A DNA stretch of 64,000 nt, taken from positions 186,001 to 250,000 of the forward strand of contig JARFIW010001453.1 of assembly GCA_036346225.1 (NCBI GenBank), read 5' to 3'. Below the pieces are notes generated by a model, which did not search any database, had not been told where the DNA came from, and saw nothing but the letters and a program-made list of their open reading frames with translations. Shown in pieces: positions 43,330 to 54,659 of this stretch. The DNA comes from Platerodrilus igneus. Taxonomy: Eukaryota; Arthropoda; Insecta; Coleoptera; Lycidae. How positions within the stretch are numbered: the first letter of the stretch is position 1; every line of letters begins with the position of its first letter. The translations under genes were made by a program, and so were the position numbers.

Positions 43330-44437
43330 CGAACTCAAGTATGAAATTAGCTCTAGTGAGTACGATGCTGAGTTATCTATAACCGAATTTAGAAAAACTC
43401 TAAGGAAAATTTTAAAATCCAATTCATCTAGTTCGGACCCAATTATATCCGAACTCGATTTTCAAGTGGATTATGACTCAGTGACTGAAAATTTAACTAA
43501 GTTGACTGCTAAATGCGATAAATTTGATGGGAATTCTTCTACAGCCGAAGGCAAGCGATTATTTCACTCACTACATATCTGGAAGGTACAATTATCTGGA
43601 TGAATGTTGCTTCTAACGCGGAAAAGTTTTGTAATAATTATGTCAAATTACATGATCAGTTCAATCGTTCTACAAGTCTGTCCGTAACCATTGTTTGTAC
43701 TGCTCCTTTACTTCTTTCGACCGCTGTGGAGGAACATCCTCCTGCTGCAGAACTTTTGGACACGTTACCTATAGCAATGCCTACTCCTATTTCTAATTCT
43801 ACTCCAAGTTATGGTCCGTTAGTGTCTGAATGGGATTTGAATTTTTCCGTTGATGGCCAGATATCTTTGAACGCATTCTTGTTACGCTTTGACGAATTAT
43901 GTCTAACACGTTATATTTCTACTTCTCAGTTATATGCTTCCGCGTCCGATATATTGTCCGACAAGATTCTAATCTTATATAGAGTGCATGTAAATTCGAT
44001 AATCAAGTGGTCTGATGTTGTTCGTTTATTAAGCGAAGAATTTTAACTTGGTAACTATGACTAAACACGAAATCAAACAACTTACTATGGTTCCCTCAGA
44101 AACCATTGAGAATAATACTTTTACCTCATATGATCGAAGAATGAAGATTCCTGCTACCCCTAGGAGTAGATCAAATGCTTCTGTAATTCCTCCTGTTCCT
44201 AATCCAGTGTTTACTTCTACTCGTCAGGTCACGTGCTTCAATTGGGACCAACCTGGACATGTGTCGACGCGTTGTACTTGTTCTCAAGTACTCCATTGCT
44301 ATGGTTGCGAACATAAGAGAGTTACTCGACGCAACTGTCTGAACTGTCATTTTACTAGTAATAAAAACCAAATTCCTTCTACTTCTAGTTCTACTTTCCC
44401 TTCTGTATCTCATTCCGGTCATCCCACTAACTACTAA
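43330..44437 (+). pseudogene. LTR-retrotransposon gag remnant
   Basis: In three frames: a linker/capsid start (43385-43595), a capsid-type region (43600-44046: WDLNFSVDGQISLNAFLLRFDEL and the LSEEF end), and a nucleocapsid with two zinc-knuckle-like units (44048-44437: CFNWDQPGHVSTRC, where the second Cys is replaced by Trp, then CYGCEHKRVTRRNCLNC). This is the gag of a Ty3/gypsy-like insect element. No protease or RT follows; a LINE tail begins about 300 bp later. Frame breaks at about 43602 and 44046, together with the Cys-to-Trp change, mark it as decayed. Confidence 0.75.
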
Positions 44438-44739
44438 GACATACCCTTTTTTGACAAATATGGCTTCGAATAAAATTCCTTCTGTTTCTAGTTCTACGTC
44501 CTTCTCGGTACCTCCTGCTGGTCGTCCTACCACCATATTCTTTCGAACCATATGAGCCTTTGAACTGTATAACAAACAACCGCCTTCTAATGAAACTCAG
44601 GCAAGTACATAAAGTAATAAAAACAACTCCGATATATGAATAGCCGCGGGCGTCGTTTTTAGGGGTGGTACTCTGCTATTACCCCTGTTGTTGGTAGCTA
44701 CGTCTACTGGGGGTGTGTCGCTAGACAATACTATAAGGA

Positions 44740-45180
44740 TTTATTCATTGCATAGCTGGCCACAGACCCTACCCAACATACAGAGAACGCATGAATTTAG
44801 TTGACAACAAAATATGCACGTGCGGAGAAATAGGAACACCAGAACATACAGTATTCGAGTGTAATGACTTACAACCGTACCTCTACGCACATAGACAAAC
44901 ATTATTAAACAAGACCCTACACGCGATGATTTGGAACAAAAACCTTTTTCCACACTTAAATGCACTCACACAAAAAACCACAGCACTCATCCACCAACAT
45001 TATCTTGATGGATAAAAGACACAAACAAAACTACCCGAAGAGAGACATAAAAGTACCTCCTCCCCTCGAACCGAAGCTCTGCCCCGGAGACCGAAGACCT
45101 AAGTCTCCTGAAATTTCGAGAGCTCCGCTCTTAATGGCCAGAAGCAACGAGATCAAAGCATTAACCCGACTTTGAGACAA
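44740..45180 (+). pseudogene. LINE 3' fragment (C-terminal zinc-finger region)
   Basis: Open sequence 44791-45015 encodes CTCGEIGTPEHTVFEC, the Cys-His motif found at the C-terminus of R1/Jockey-type non-LTR ORF2 proteins. It is followed by HLNALTQKTTALIHQHYLDG and a frame-shifted tail. No RT is present, as expected for a 5'-truncated insertion. The fragment ends near an inverted repeat at 45190-45225. Confidence 0.7.
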
Positions 45181-45189
45181 CCCAACCCT

Positions 45190-45225
45190 CTAATATGTAG
45201 AACTTGCATGCTCCTACATATTAGC
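45190..45225. repeat. Short perfect hairpin
   Basis: Arms CTAATATGTAG and CTACATATTAG enclose about 13 nt. It follows the LINE fragment and may be part of its 3' end. Confidence 0.6.
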
Positions 45226-45749
45226 AACCCGTCTCTAACAAATAATAACTAACAGTAGTAGTATAAGTTAATCCTAAGTAGTAGAATAGAGAATTTCTTT
45301 TCTTTTTACTAACGGTAAATTTTACGAACCAAACTTACACATACCTGAGGCAAATAATACAACAAACAAATCCTTTCCTCTGAAACCTGGGCAAACAAAC
45401 ACAAATTAACATTTCAAACACACTTCACACACAAACACAAACATATAAACACAAAACCATTGTAAATTCTGCTTGAACGTTCGTACGGTATAGACGTGTT
45501 GTGTATAGTGCTCCGTTGAAAACAATATTAAAAACCTGTTACAAGTTGTTTACAAGTATCAACTATTGTAAGTATTAAATTAATTGCATTTTAATTGTTT
45601 TCTAACGTACTTTTCCTTTGTATAATATCTAACCCAATCCTATCCGAGGCGTTGTTGTTTGTCTAAAGTATAGTCGTTTTTAACCGCCCAAAAACGTGAA
45701 GAATTTGTGTCCACGTTTAGTTTCCTAATTTCAACTTGAAACAAATAAA

Positions 45750-46533
45750 ATGGATAAACGTGATAAATGTGTAAATTGCAATTCACAATGTAATCCTAAC
45801 GCTAATTCAATTGAATGTGATGTATGTAAAATGCATGTTCATACCACATGTTTAGGTCTTTCTGATAGCGATATTAGATTGACTCGTTCTAAATCAAAAG
45901 TAATCAAGTTGGTGTGCAATTCATGCAATAATAACTTATCACAATATAGTGACCTAAAAGCTTGATGTCTTCATTGCGGGATGAATTTACTTCATCAATT
46001 AACAAATTAAAACTGATTTTGAAACTGAATTGAATAACATCAAGCAGCTGATTAGAAGTCAACAAGCATTTGAACCTTCGGCGAATAATTTCACTCTTGA
46101 AACTGCCATCCAAGAAATTAATGATCGCAATCAAAGAAAGAATAATATTATAGTATTTAATTTGCCAGAATCTGCTAATGATGGCGATGAGCAAAACACT
46201 GTGAAAGAACTAGTTCAAACTATTAAACCCGGTACTGATTGTTCAAACTTATACGTTCATCGTTTGGGCCCTAAAGCCGATCTTAAACGTCCACGTCCGC
46301 TAAGAGTCAAATTCCATTGTGAAATTGATTTCTATGGTGTGATTAAATCCGTAGCATCATTGAAAACACGTGATAAGTTTAAAAATTTGATTATAGCATC
46401 CGACAAGACTAAATACCAGCAAGAAGAATATAGACGTTTGAAGCAAGAACTACATGAACGTGTACCAAAGGGCGAAACCAACATTCGGATTAAATATGTT
46501 AATAATGTACCTAGGATTACTCAAAAAAACTAA
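45750..46533 (+). pseudogene. LINE ORF1 (PHD finger + L1-type RNA-binding domain)
   Basis: 45750-45965 encodes a Cys/His-rich PHD finger (CVNCNSQC, CDVCKMHVHTTCLGL, LVCNSCNNN) at residues 7-65. After a frame break near 45965, 46030-46533 carries a short coiled coil and an RRM-like RNA-binding region (RKNNIIVFNLPES near 46135-46175, VHRLGPKADLKRPRPLRVKF near 46255-46315). PHD-type ORF1 proteins occur in CR1-group LINEs; the product packages LINE RNA. About 140 nt separate the two frames. Confidence 0.8.
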
Positions 46534-47375
46534 ATGCTTCACCCAATTTCAATCCATCTGTAAATATTTTATATCAAAATGTGCGAGGGTTGAGATCAAA
46601 GGTTACAGAATTCTTTAATAATGTATCTATTCTGCAAGATTGCATTGTTGCTATAACTGAATCTTGGTTAAACACTGATGTTTACAATGGAGAATTATTT
46701 AACGATAATTTCACAATATTTAGAAAAGATCGTCGTTCTGATTTAACTAATACATCTCGTGGAGGTTGGAGTATTATTAGCAATCGATAAAGGATTTTCG
46801 TGTATGGAAATTGATATATCATCGTTGGCGTCAGCGCTTCCCGCAATTGATATTTGCGGCGCAAGAATTAAAACCAGTTTCAATTCTTTCCTTTCCATTT
46901 TGTAATATATATACCCCTTCTACGAAAACCTCCGATTATGAAACATTTTCGATTTATTAAATAGTTTGGTTCTTTGTACCAATGAAAAATTATATTATTA
47001 GGTGACTTCAACATCTCTAATTACTGTTTCAATACTAGTAGTGCAGCTGCCACTGTAGTCAACAACTTTTGTGCTTTCAATAACCTAACACAATATAATG
47101 AAATACTGAATGTATCTGATCGTTTACTTGACTTAGTTCTCTGTAACACCGCCACAAAAGTGTCTAAATGTGCTTTTCAATGGTTCCTGAAGACGGCTAT
47201 CATCCAACTTTAGATATCTCAATTTATATTGAATATAAATTAGACATCAATTTCTCAATAAATAATGAAGATGTAAGGTGGAATTTCAAAAGCTAATTTT
47301 CCGCTACTGTACGATTCCCTTTGTTCAGTAGACTGGGCGCCTGTATATCAAACCAAGGAGATTAACTCTGCAATT
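46534..47375 (+). pseudogene. LINE ORF2 endonuclease domain, decayed
   Basis: An APE-type endonuclease start (LYQNVRGLRSKVTEF near 46570-46615, ITESWLNTDV near 46655-46685), then broken sequence, then LLGDFNISNYC near 47000-47030 and a DLVLCN stretch. At least three frame changes and stops lie between 46790 and 47300. This domain would nick the target for reverse transcription. Confidence 0.75.
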
Positions 47376-48674
47376 TTGGAATTCTACAATACTTTATATA
47401 AGCTATTTAAATCGACAGTGCCACGCTATCGTATTAAGTATTCCCGTACATATCCACCGTGGTTTGATTCAATTATAATTAACCAATTGAAACTAAAACA
47501 TAAACTTTGGAGGAACTATAAACAAAGTCACAGTATTAATGATTACGTTAAATTTAAATCCATAAGATCCTTATGTAAAACATTAATTGATAAAGCGTAC
47601 AAAATGTTTATTCTCAAGATTCAGGTGAACATTTCTTCGGAACCGAAGTATTTTTGGAAATTTGTAAATAACAAGAAAGGCTCTACTAGGATACCTGGTA
47701 CAATGAAATACAATGATAAAACTATCACTACTCAGCAAGAAATTGTAGATGTATTTGCTTTACACTTCAGAAGTGTTTATGTTAAGTCAAATTCATCGAG
47801 CACCACTCCAGTATTTCTTAACACTCGCTTTATTTCGGTAACAAGTTTTACTGAGGTGGAAGTGTTCGAAGCTATAAGAAAACTAAAAAACAAAAATACT
47901 GCTGGTGTCGACGCTGTGCCGTCTTTCTTTGTTAAAGACTGCGCAAATGTATTAGCCAAACCTTTATGCTACCTATACAATCTTTCTCTTAGACAGCGGT
48001 CTTTTCCGAATATATGGAAGATGTCGATGATTACACCAGTACTCAAGAAGGGCTCCACCTCCGATGTTACTAACTATCGTCCTATTTCCATTATATCGAA
48101 TATTGCCAAAGTTTTTGAGTCGTTATTATACAAGCATATATATGCTCAAATAAAACTTTATATTACACCTGCGCAACACGGCTTTATGGAAAGGAAATCA
48201 ACAATTACCAACTTAGCTACATTCAGCCAATTTGTTTGTGAATCACTCGAGAGCAACAAACAAGTTGATGTTATCTACACTGATTTCCAGAAAGCCTTTG
48301 ATCAAATCGATCATTACATTCTTTTGAGTAAACTAAATGCTATTGGATTCTCACAAGCACTTTTGGACCTTACTCAGTCTTACCTCTTAAATAGACAAAT
48401 GCACGTAGCTTATTCGAACTATCACTCTCAAACATTTACTCCAACATCGGGTGTCCCGCAAGGGTCAAATCTTGGCCCTTTGTTTTTTCTAATCTTTATT
48501 AATGATATTGTGGATTCTATCAAAGCAGAAAAATTACTGTTCGCAGACGATTTAAAAATTTTCAAAACTATTACTTCTATTGACGACTGCATACTTTTAC
48601 AAAACGATATTGAAAGTTTGACTACTTGGTGCTTAAGTAATCGGTTGCATCTAAATATACAAAATGCTGTGTAA
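47376..48674 (+). CDS. LINE ORF2 reverse transcriptase
   Basis: A 432-codon open stretch. RT motifs in order are AGVDAVPSFFVKD near 47905-47940, PVLKKGSTSDVTNYRPISI near 48040-48090, VIYTDFQKAFDQIDH near 48270-48315, GVPQGSNLGPLFF near 48450-48490 and the catalytic FADDLKIF near 48540-48565. It is uninterrupted within RT, but the upstream endonuclease is broken and a TAA at 48672-48674 separates it from the C-terminal region. Confidence 0.85.
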   Translation: MEFYNTLYKLFKSTVPRYRIKYSRTYPPWFDSIIINQLKLKHKLWRNYKQSHSINDYVKFKSIRSLCKTLIDKAYKMFILKIQVNISSEPKYFWKFVNNKKGSTRIPGTMKYNDKTITTQQEIVDVFALHFRSVYVKSNSSSTTPVFLNTRFISVTSFTEVEVFEAIRKLKNKNTAGVDAVPSFFVKDCANVLAKPLCYLYNLSLRQRSFPNIWKMSMITPVLKKGSTSDVTNYRPISIISNIAKVFESLLYKHIYAQIKLYITPAQHGFMERKSTITNLATFSQFVCESLESNKQVDVIYTDFQKAFDQIDHYILLSKLNAIGFSQALLDLTQSYLLNRQMHVAYSNYHSQTFTPTSGVPQGSNLGPLFFLIFINDIVDSIKAEKLLFADDLKIFKTITSIDDCILLQNDIESLTTWCLSNRLHLNIQNAV

Positions 48675-49354
48675 TTTCGTATGGTCGAAAGCATGACATG
48701 ATAAACTTCTCGTACTTCATACAAGAAACCCTTGTTCAAAGATTATCTAGCTTCCAAGATTTAGGTATCCTATTTGATGAAAAATTCCACTTCGTTGAAC
48801 ATAGTAATAAATGTATTTCAAGTGCATATAAATCTTATGGTCTAATATACAGAAACTGCAGCAACTTCTCTGTCGATACATTGCTACTACTATTTAACAC
48901 TCTTGTTAGATCTAAACTTGAATACGGATCTCTGATATGGCAACCAATTTATAAAGTTCATAGCGATAGCTTAGAAGCAGTTCAAAGGAAATTTTTAAAA
49001 TATGTATCTTTCACCTGTGACGGATTCTATCCACCTATTGGGTCTGACCATGAGGCTTTACTTCAAAGATTTAATTGTCGGTCACTCCAATGCAGACGAA
49101 AAAGTATAAATATAAGATTTTTATATAAATTATTAAACAATGAAATAGATTGCCCTTATCTACTAGGAAAGATTTCATTGGTAGTGCCTCGTCAACATGC
49201 GCGTTTTAGCAATACTTTTTATCTTCAAACGAGTAGAACAAATTTATTGTTGCACTCTCCAGCCACAGTAGTGTGTCTAACTTACAACAAATACTTCAAT
49301 GGTTCGGATATTTTTAACGATAGATTTGAAGACCTTATAAAACATATTAATTAA
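48675..49354 (+). pseudogene. LINE ORF2 C-terminal region
   Basis: The frame 48698-49354 continues ORF2 after one frame break: FQDLGILFDEKFHFVEH, RSKLEYGSLIWQP, EAVQRKFLKYV. These are typical of the region after RT in Jockey/CR1 elements. It ends at 49354, about 125 bp before the (TTA)n tail. Confidence 0.8.
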
Positions 49355-49594
49355 TTTTTGATATGTCAATCTTTTGTTTTTCTATTAGGTTTATTTTTGT
49401 ACACAATTATTTTACCTTGAGAATGTGTGTTAAATAATTTTTAAATTATTTCCTGTAATTGGGTGTATTCCTGTTGGAAATAAACGTTTATTATTATAAA
49501 CGTTTATTATTATTATTATTATTATTAAAACACCTCTCAAACACTATACAAATACAAATCACCATTCACACATATTTACATTGTCTTGTCAACA

Positions 49595-50023
49595 TTTGGA
49601 TTTCCGGCTGCCGATGGTCCGGACTGATAAAGCAATATCCGTTGAGCATTCATCCTTGACGTCTGGGATATCCGGCTGCCGATGGTCCAGGACCTAGAGG
49701 GGAACGTAACACGGATATCAACATCACAAAAACAACACATTTACACACACACACACACAACCCTCACCCACACACACACCACACAAACACACACGCACAT
49801 GCACACGCACACACACCCTCAAACCGGCGCACATACATACATACACACACACACACTTTACAAACACAACCTATTCACACACGTACATTGCCGTTTCAAC
49901 ATCTGAATTTCCGGCTGCCGATGGTTCGGACTGATAAGGCAATATCCGTTGAGTGTTCCTCCTTGACGACTGGGATATCCGGCTGCCGATGGTCCCACAC
50001 ACACACATATACACACACACACG

Positions 50024-50060
<37 letters not shown>

Positions 50061-50810
50061 TACAAACACAAATGCCTATTCACACACTTACATTGCCTTT
50101 TTTACTTCTGGATTTTTGGCTGCTAAGATAAGGCAATATTCGTTGAGCGTTCTTCCTTGACGACTGGGATATCCGACTGCCGATGGTCCCGGTCCTAGAG
50201 GGGGAACGTAACACGGATATCAACATTATCAACATTACAAAAACAACACATTTACACACAACCCTCACACACACGTAACACACACCTTCAAACCGACGCA
50301 CATACACACACACACACGCACTTTACAAACACAACCTATTCACACACTTACATTGCCTTTTCAACATCTGAATTTCCGGCTGTCGATGGTCCGAGGCGGC
50401 TCCGTTGCGTAGTGGTATGTGTGTGACTACTAAGCCCAAGGTCCCGGGTTCGAATCCCGACACGGTCCACTTGAAAAATGTTAGGCGAGCATTTTTCACA
50501 AAAATACACCCTCGTTCGGATGAGAGGTAAAATGGAAGTCCCGTGTGTAAGTGTTGTTACGCACGTTAAAGATCCCTACCTTGCTTGAAACAGCAAGGAT
50601 TCGGCAAAATTCCAAATTTTCCAGGTAAAAAAACTCGCTTCCTGGCCAATGTAGTACCTTCAGGTGGAGCATTGGAAAATCACATGTAATGCCGATCGAT
50701 GGTCCAGACTGATAAGGCAATATTCTTTGAGCGTTCCTCCTTGACGACTGGGATATCCGGCTGTCGATTGTCCTGGTCCTAAAGGAGGAACGTAACACGG
50801 ATATCAATAT
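49595..50810. repeat. Complex tandem repeat with (CA)n, interrupted by a SINE
   Basis: Four to five imperfect units share the segments TTTCCGGCTGCCGATGGTCC, GCAATATCCGTTGAGC, CTCCTTGACGACTGGGATATCC and GGAACGTAACACGGATATCA, followed by (CA)n-rich sequence. Units begin near 49603, 49907, 50105, 50372 and 50690. Unit length varies (about 200-320 bp) mainly because of the (CA)n part. A SINE lies within the fourth unit. Frames made of His/Thr or Cys/Val repeats here are microsatellite artefacts. Confidence 0.85.
50393..50655 (+). repeat. tRNA-derived SINE
   Basis: The tRNA-like head GGCTCCGTTGCGTAGTGGTA has its B box GGGTTCGAATCCC around 50445-50457. The body includes CACGTTAAAGATCCC and the end CGCTTCCTGGCC. 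It matches 1-243 (opposite strand). It interrupts the complex repeat. Confidence 0.87.
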
Positions 50811-50909
50811 CACACACACACACACATACACTCAACCCTCACACACATACACACCCATGACACATGCCCTCAAGCGCGTGCGCACACACATACACACACA
50901 CCTTTCTGA

Positions 50910-51837
50910 CGGTTACTTTCTGGTGGGAAGCCAGGTCTGCTTAAATTTTCAGTAGCAGACTACTGAAACGTTGGAACAAAAAATAAAAATAAATACTATA
51001 AGGATAGGATTGGAGAGTGGGGACGACAGCGAAGCACTCATGACAGCACTAGACGGCAGGCGGTACGGTAATGTCTTCCTTACGGAAGTCAGTTCGGTAA
51101 TCCTGGAGCTATGTTGCGTTTCTCACCTTAAACGTTTCTCCCCCTCCAACCGAAGTTGACGCACTTCAGCCTGCATTGATGAGAACCAAACTGATTTTCA
51201 AATACAACCGTTATGTCAGTATGCTTACGACAGCAGAGAAAAGCCAATGACGTCAATACCCGTGCAAACACTAATAAAGCGTGGTTTTCACGATAGCAAT
51301 GAAATTGCGGTAATCAGCGGGAAATTTTTCACTCCGAGTTCGAAAACGTCCCTAATCTAAATTAGTTCTCTAATACCTGAAGCTTTAAAAATAAAGCGTA
51401 TCAATCGCCCTAGAGCTTCCAAAAGAAAAACGAGAAAGAAAAAAGTCTCTCTATACAAGAGCTTACACATTCATGGAAACTTAACCTACATTTGTTTATA
51501 GATGCCACCTGAATTTTTAAACCGTAGCAATAGCTGCGATCCCAAAAAATAGAATTGAGCAGCAAATTAACAGTACAAAAATCTCTAAAATAGAGTACCC
51601 AAAATTTATATCAATACACTAAATATTACGACTAGATGCTGACCAGGTCGATAGCGTAACACAAACGAGGTTTCTTCAAAGAAAAACGTCTACTTACAAA
51701 ACTGGTTTATCAACAACCAAACCACATTCAAAATACATGTGAAATAATAAACAATTTTAAAAGGGAATATAGGCAACTTTACATCACCAATAGTAGAACC
51801 ATTTTCAAAATCAAAACAGACTAGAAACGTTACAGCG
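50910..51837. other. No recognisable gene
   Basis: Nothing with family resemblance; the frame 50971-51159 is short and unsupported. Confidence 0.5.
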
Positions 51838-52015
51838 TGTAAGAGCACGCGCACATGTGTTCGTTCCTGCACGCATGCGTACATGTGTAAATGCGTGCGT
51901 GCGCGCGAGTTCGTACGTACGTACGTGGGTGCTTGAGTCTGTGCGTCAGGCATCCGCGTGTGTGTGCGTGGGTGCAAGCGTGGATGCAAGCGTGCGTACG
52001 CGGGTGCACCGTGTG
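51838..52015. repeat. GT/GC alternating purine-pyrimidine tract
   Basis: Degenerate (GTGC)n-type repeat with ACGTACGTACGT. The antisense frames rich in His, Thr and Ala are artefacts of the repeat. Such alternating tracts can adopt Z-DNA. Confidence 0.75.
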
Positions 52016-52460
52016 TATAAAGTAAGAACAGGAACAAAGGAAGACCAAAGAAACCTTATGCTCTACATGAATAGTGCGTACCCAGTAATAGGAAAGTACA
52101 GGATGCAGGTGAAGTCATTCTAAGCGCTTTAGTGTGAATATTCTTATCGTTATATACGATTACAATGGTATATTATATATTTAACGTAAATGATTATTAA
52201 AGTTATATTTTAATAATGGTACAGATGGTGCTCACTTTTTAACCCCAAATAAAAGACTAGAATTTTGTCTTTGAGTTTTGTTGCTGTATGCTATAAACAG
52301 CTTTTTCAAGCATATTTCATTGTTGCGGAATTTTTATGAAAATTCAACTAGAACAATTTTTATTATAGATTTGCACGTCTGTTTAAAAAGAACATACCAT
52401 TTTTAGTATTTGACTTTAAATATGCTAATATGTACTGTCTAAATGGCAATAATATATAAC

Positions 52461-53878
52461 TATACCCTATTCACCATAGATATGGGATGACGGCGTAAAC
52501 AGTAATAAAGTGTTGGTAATTGTATAATGTGGAAGTAACTATGAACGCAGCTTTAATGATATTACGATTTAGTATGTTAAAGTTGGCAGTTTTGTGCGGT
52601 GTTGTAACAGTTTCTGCTTCTGTATCCTCAGACGCAAAATTTGTTTACAGTGAAATTTTAAGACACACTTTTTATTACTTAAAAAATCTTACTTCTGCAT
52701 CTTGAAGTGCATTGCTACCACAATTCACTACCATATAAAAAGAAGGTATTTTAAAAATAACCTTAAAATTTAAAATATGCCAACTTTTAATAATTATTTA
52801 ATAATAAACAAAAACTATTAAATAGACATATAGTATGTTTAGTCTCTTTATCGCATGTTTTCGTAGTTAATTTTAAGTTATTTTACATTCGTAGTTGTTC
52901 CGTTTATATTGTAAATATTTAAAACTAAATTTCATTGATATATTGAGTTTGTTGATTATTTACGTCCGCCTCGGGATATTTTAAATTTGTTATTGCAAAA
53001 GCCCCATGTGTTTACTTAAGCACGCGCCAAGTGCCGTGTGTGATAAAACTCTGTGTGTTATTCCGCATGTGCAACAACAAGTATCGATTGGAAAATCCAC
53101 AAAGCCAGAGAGAATTGTTTCGTCTGTCGAATACACCGCATCGCTATCGTACACGTACTACATGCGGAGAATCGATTTGTCTTTCGACCAGTTCGCATCG
53201 CTATTGTACATGAACCGCTTTTTTTGTTAGAACCGCGATTGAACTAAATGTGCTTCGCTTCCCCGCAAGAGGCAGGTTAGATGCTACATCGTTTTTTGCA
53301 TTGGCACGACTTTGTAAACAATCAGGTGAGTGCTCTATAGTAAACGCTTTACTTTGATTTGATTAAAGACATTAATTATCTGTTGTTTGTAAACTATCAA
53401 TTTTAAATTACATACAGTCCATTCTCTCTCCTAATTAGCTATCGAAATTTACACCGCAAATAGTAAAGCTGTCATCCCTTGTCCCGTTATATTCTGTCAT
53501 AAAACCTCCTTTGTGCATGTGGAAATTAAGTTGAAAAACAGGTAGTGACAGACACATTCTCATCAACATCGAAACGGAACGGTTGTTTGTTCGATTCGGT
53601 AAAGTGAGTTAGTCATTAGTGTCGCTGAATGTGATTTTATCGATAAACCTCTAAAACACACAGTGAAAGTGCAAACGTAACACGTACAATAAATTTGCTA
53701 TACAGTTCACTTAGTTGAAGAGTAGGAACTACACCTTAGAACAATAGAATAACGCGGAGGTAAGTCGATATACAAAATTATAAGACGCCCCGCGCATTAA
53801 ACCGAATAAGTCAACCATGACAACACAGCATTTATTTGTATTGTGACGTCATCCCATATTTATCGTGAATAGGGTATA
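52461..53878. mobile_element. DNA-transposon-like element with terminal inverted repeats
   Basis: Both ends carry an inverted repeat of about 36 bp (TATACCCTATTCAC..ATATGGGATGACG at 52461-52496, its complement at about 53843-53878; 33 of 36 match). The outer TA or TATA may be the target duplication. The 1.4-kb interior has no transposase, so it is non-autonomous. I cannot name the superfamily. Confidence 0.7.
53580..53759 (+). other. Possible non-coding first exon of the 54.2-kb gene
   Basis: A strong splice donor GGAG/GTAAGT lies at 53759/53760, and a CATTGCAG acceptor lies at 54201-54208 just before the gene's ATG. The exon start is not defined. It would lie inside the terminal-repeat element. 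Confidence 0.35.
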
Positions 53879-54210
53879 TTCGCTCCATTATGTGTGCAGG
53901 CCAATGTTTACAGCACTGCTATAATAAACATTTTTTGAACAATAGATAGTGATTTAACAAACACGATGATGATCACGTTTGCTATTCAGACATTGATAAT
54001 GTTGGAATGCTGATGTCTGTATTCATATCGCAGTTACGCATTTATTCGCTTGTAGATCTTAAAAATTACTTTAGTCATTCGTGGTAGTTGGTCGGTAACA
54101 GTTCTAAGTGTTTTATTTAATTAATTGCATCTCTATTTTAATTTATGTAAGTAATGGTCTTAGAATAAAACTTTTGGCTATTAATGATAAACCATTTTAG
54201 CATTGCAGTA

Positions 54211-54542
54211 ATGAGTACTGCTGTTATTGTCCATACGATGTTACGCAATAGTACGATGGCCGAAATCGAAATAGACAAAAACGAAGGTTCACTAAAAATT
54301 AATTTTTGTTTATATTTTACGTACTTTTGGTATTTTTTTTAGATAATGTTGGTTATGGCTCGAACATCCTATTTGCTGTTTTGATTTCCTTTATTTTAAT
54401 GGCGATTTATGGTGCAGTTGTGGCTTTCAGGAAATTTCGGCGTTTCATGTTAAGACGTTTGCAAGGGATACCAGAAAATATTGAAATAGGCGGCGCAACT
54501 TTCTCATTTCCACAAGTGCTACAAAATTTCGGTGCACGATAG
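54211..54542 (+). CDS. Candidate host gene: small single-pass membrane protein (two exons)
   Basis: The ATG at 54211 opens 76 nt of coding sequence, then a 56-nt GT-AG intron (54287-54342, TTTTTTTTAG acceptor) and a 200-nt exon to TAG at 54540-54542, giving 91 residues in a continuous frame. Unspliced, the first exon would meet a stop at the acceptor. An AATAAA signal follows at 54631. The protein has a short acidic N-terminus, one hydrophobic segment (about residues 33-51: NILFAVLISFILMAIYGAV), a basic RKFRRFMLRR cluster right after it, and a C-terminal GGATFSFPQVLQ region. The charge pattern suggests that the C-terminus is cytoplasmic. I do not recognise the family. Confidence 0.6.
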
Positions 54543-54630
54543 TCTTAAATATGCTTTTTCATGATAGTTATGAACAATAATTGATAGCAATTGTATTTTT
54601 TATTAGACTATAAAATCAAAAATGTTGCTA

Positions 54631-54636
54631 AATAAA
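54631..54636 (+). terminator. Polyadenylation signal AATAAA
   Basis: It lies 89 nt after the stop of the 54.2-kb gene, in the right place for 3'-end formation. Confidence 0.55.
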
Positions 54637-54659
54637 ATTTTCTATAACGCTTTATAAGC

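Larger units (their letters stand above)
45480..49530 (+). mobile_element. Non-LTR retrotransposon (CR1/Jockey group), near full length
   Basis: ORF1 with PHD finger, ORF2 with APE endonuclease and RT, and a (TTA)n tail at about 49480-49528. The 5' boundary is approximate (somewhere between 45200 and 45750). Frameshifts in ORF1 and in the endonuclease, and a stop between RT and the C-terminal region, make it inactive. It is the longest LINE in the window. Confidence 0.85.

Noticed and set aside
49682..50160. His/Thr-rich and Cys/Val-rich frames on both strands
   Set aside because: They are products of (CA)n microsatellites.
49595..50810. CRISPR array
   Set aside because: Repeats are long, imperfect and separated by (CA)n rather than unique spacers, in an arthropod-type genome.
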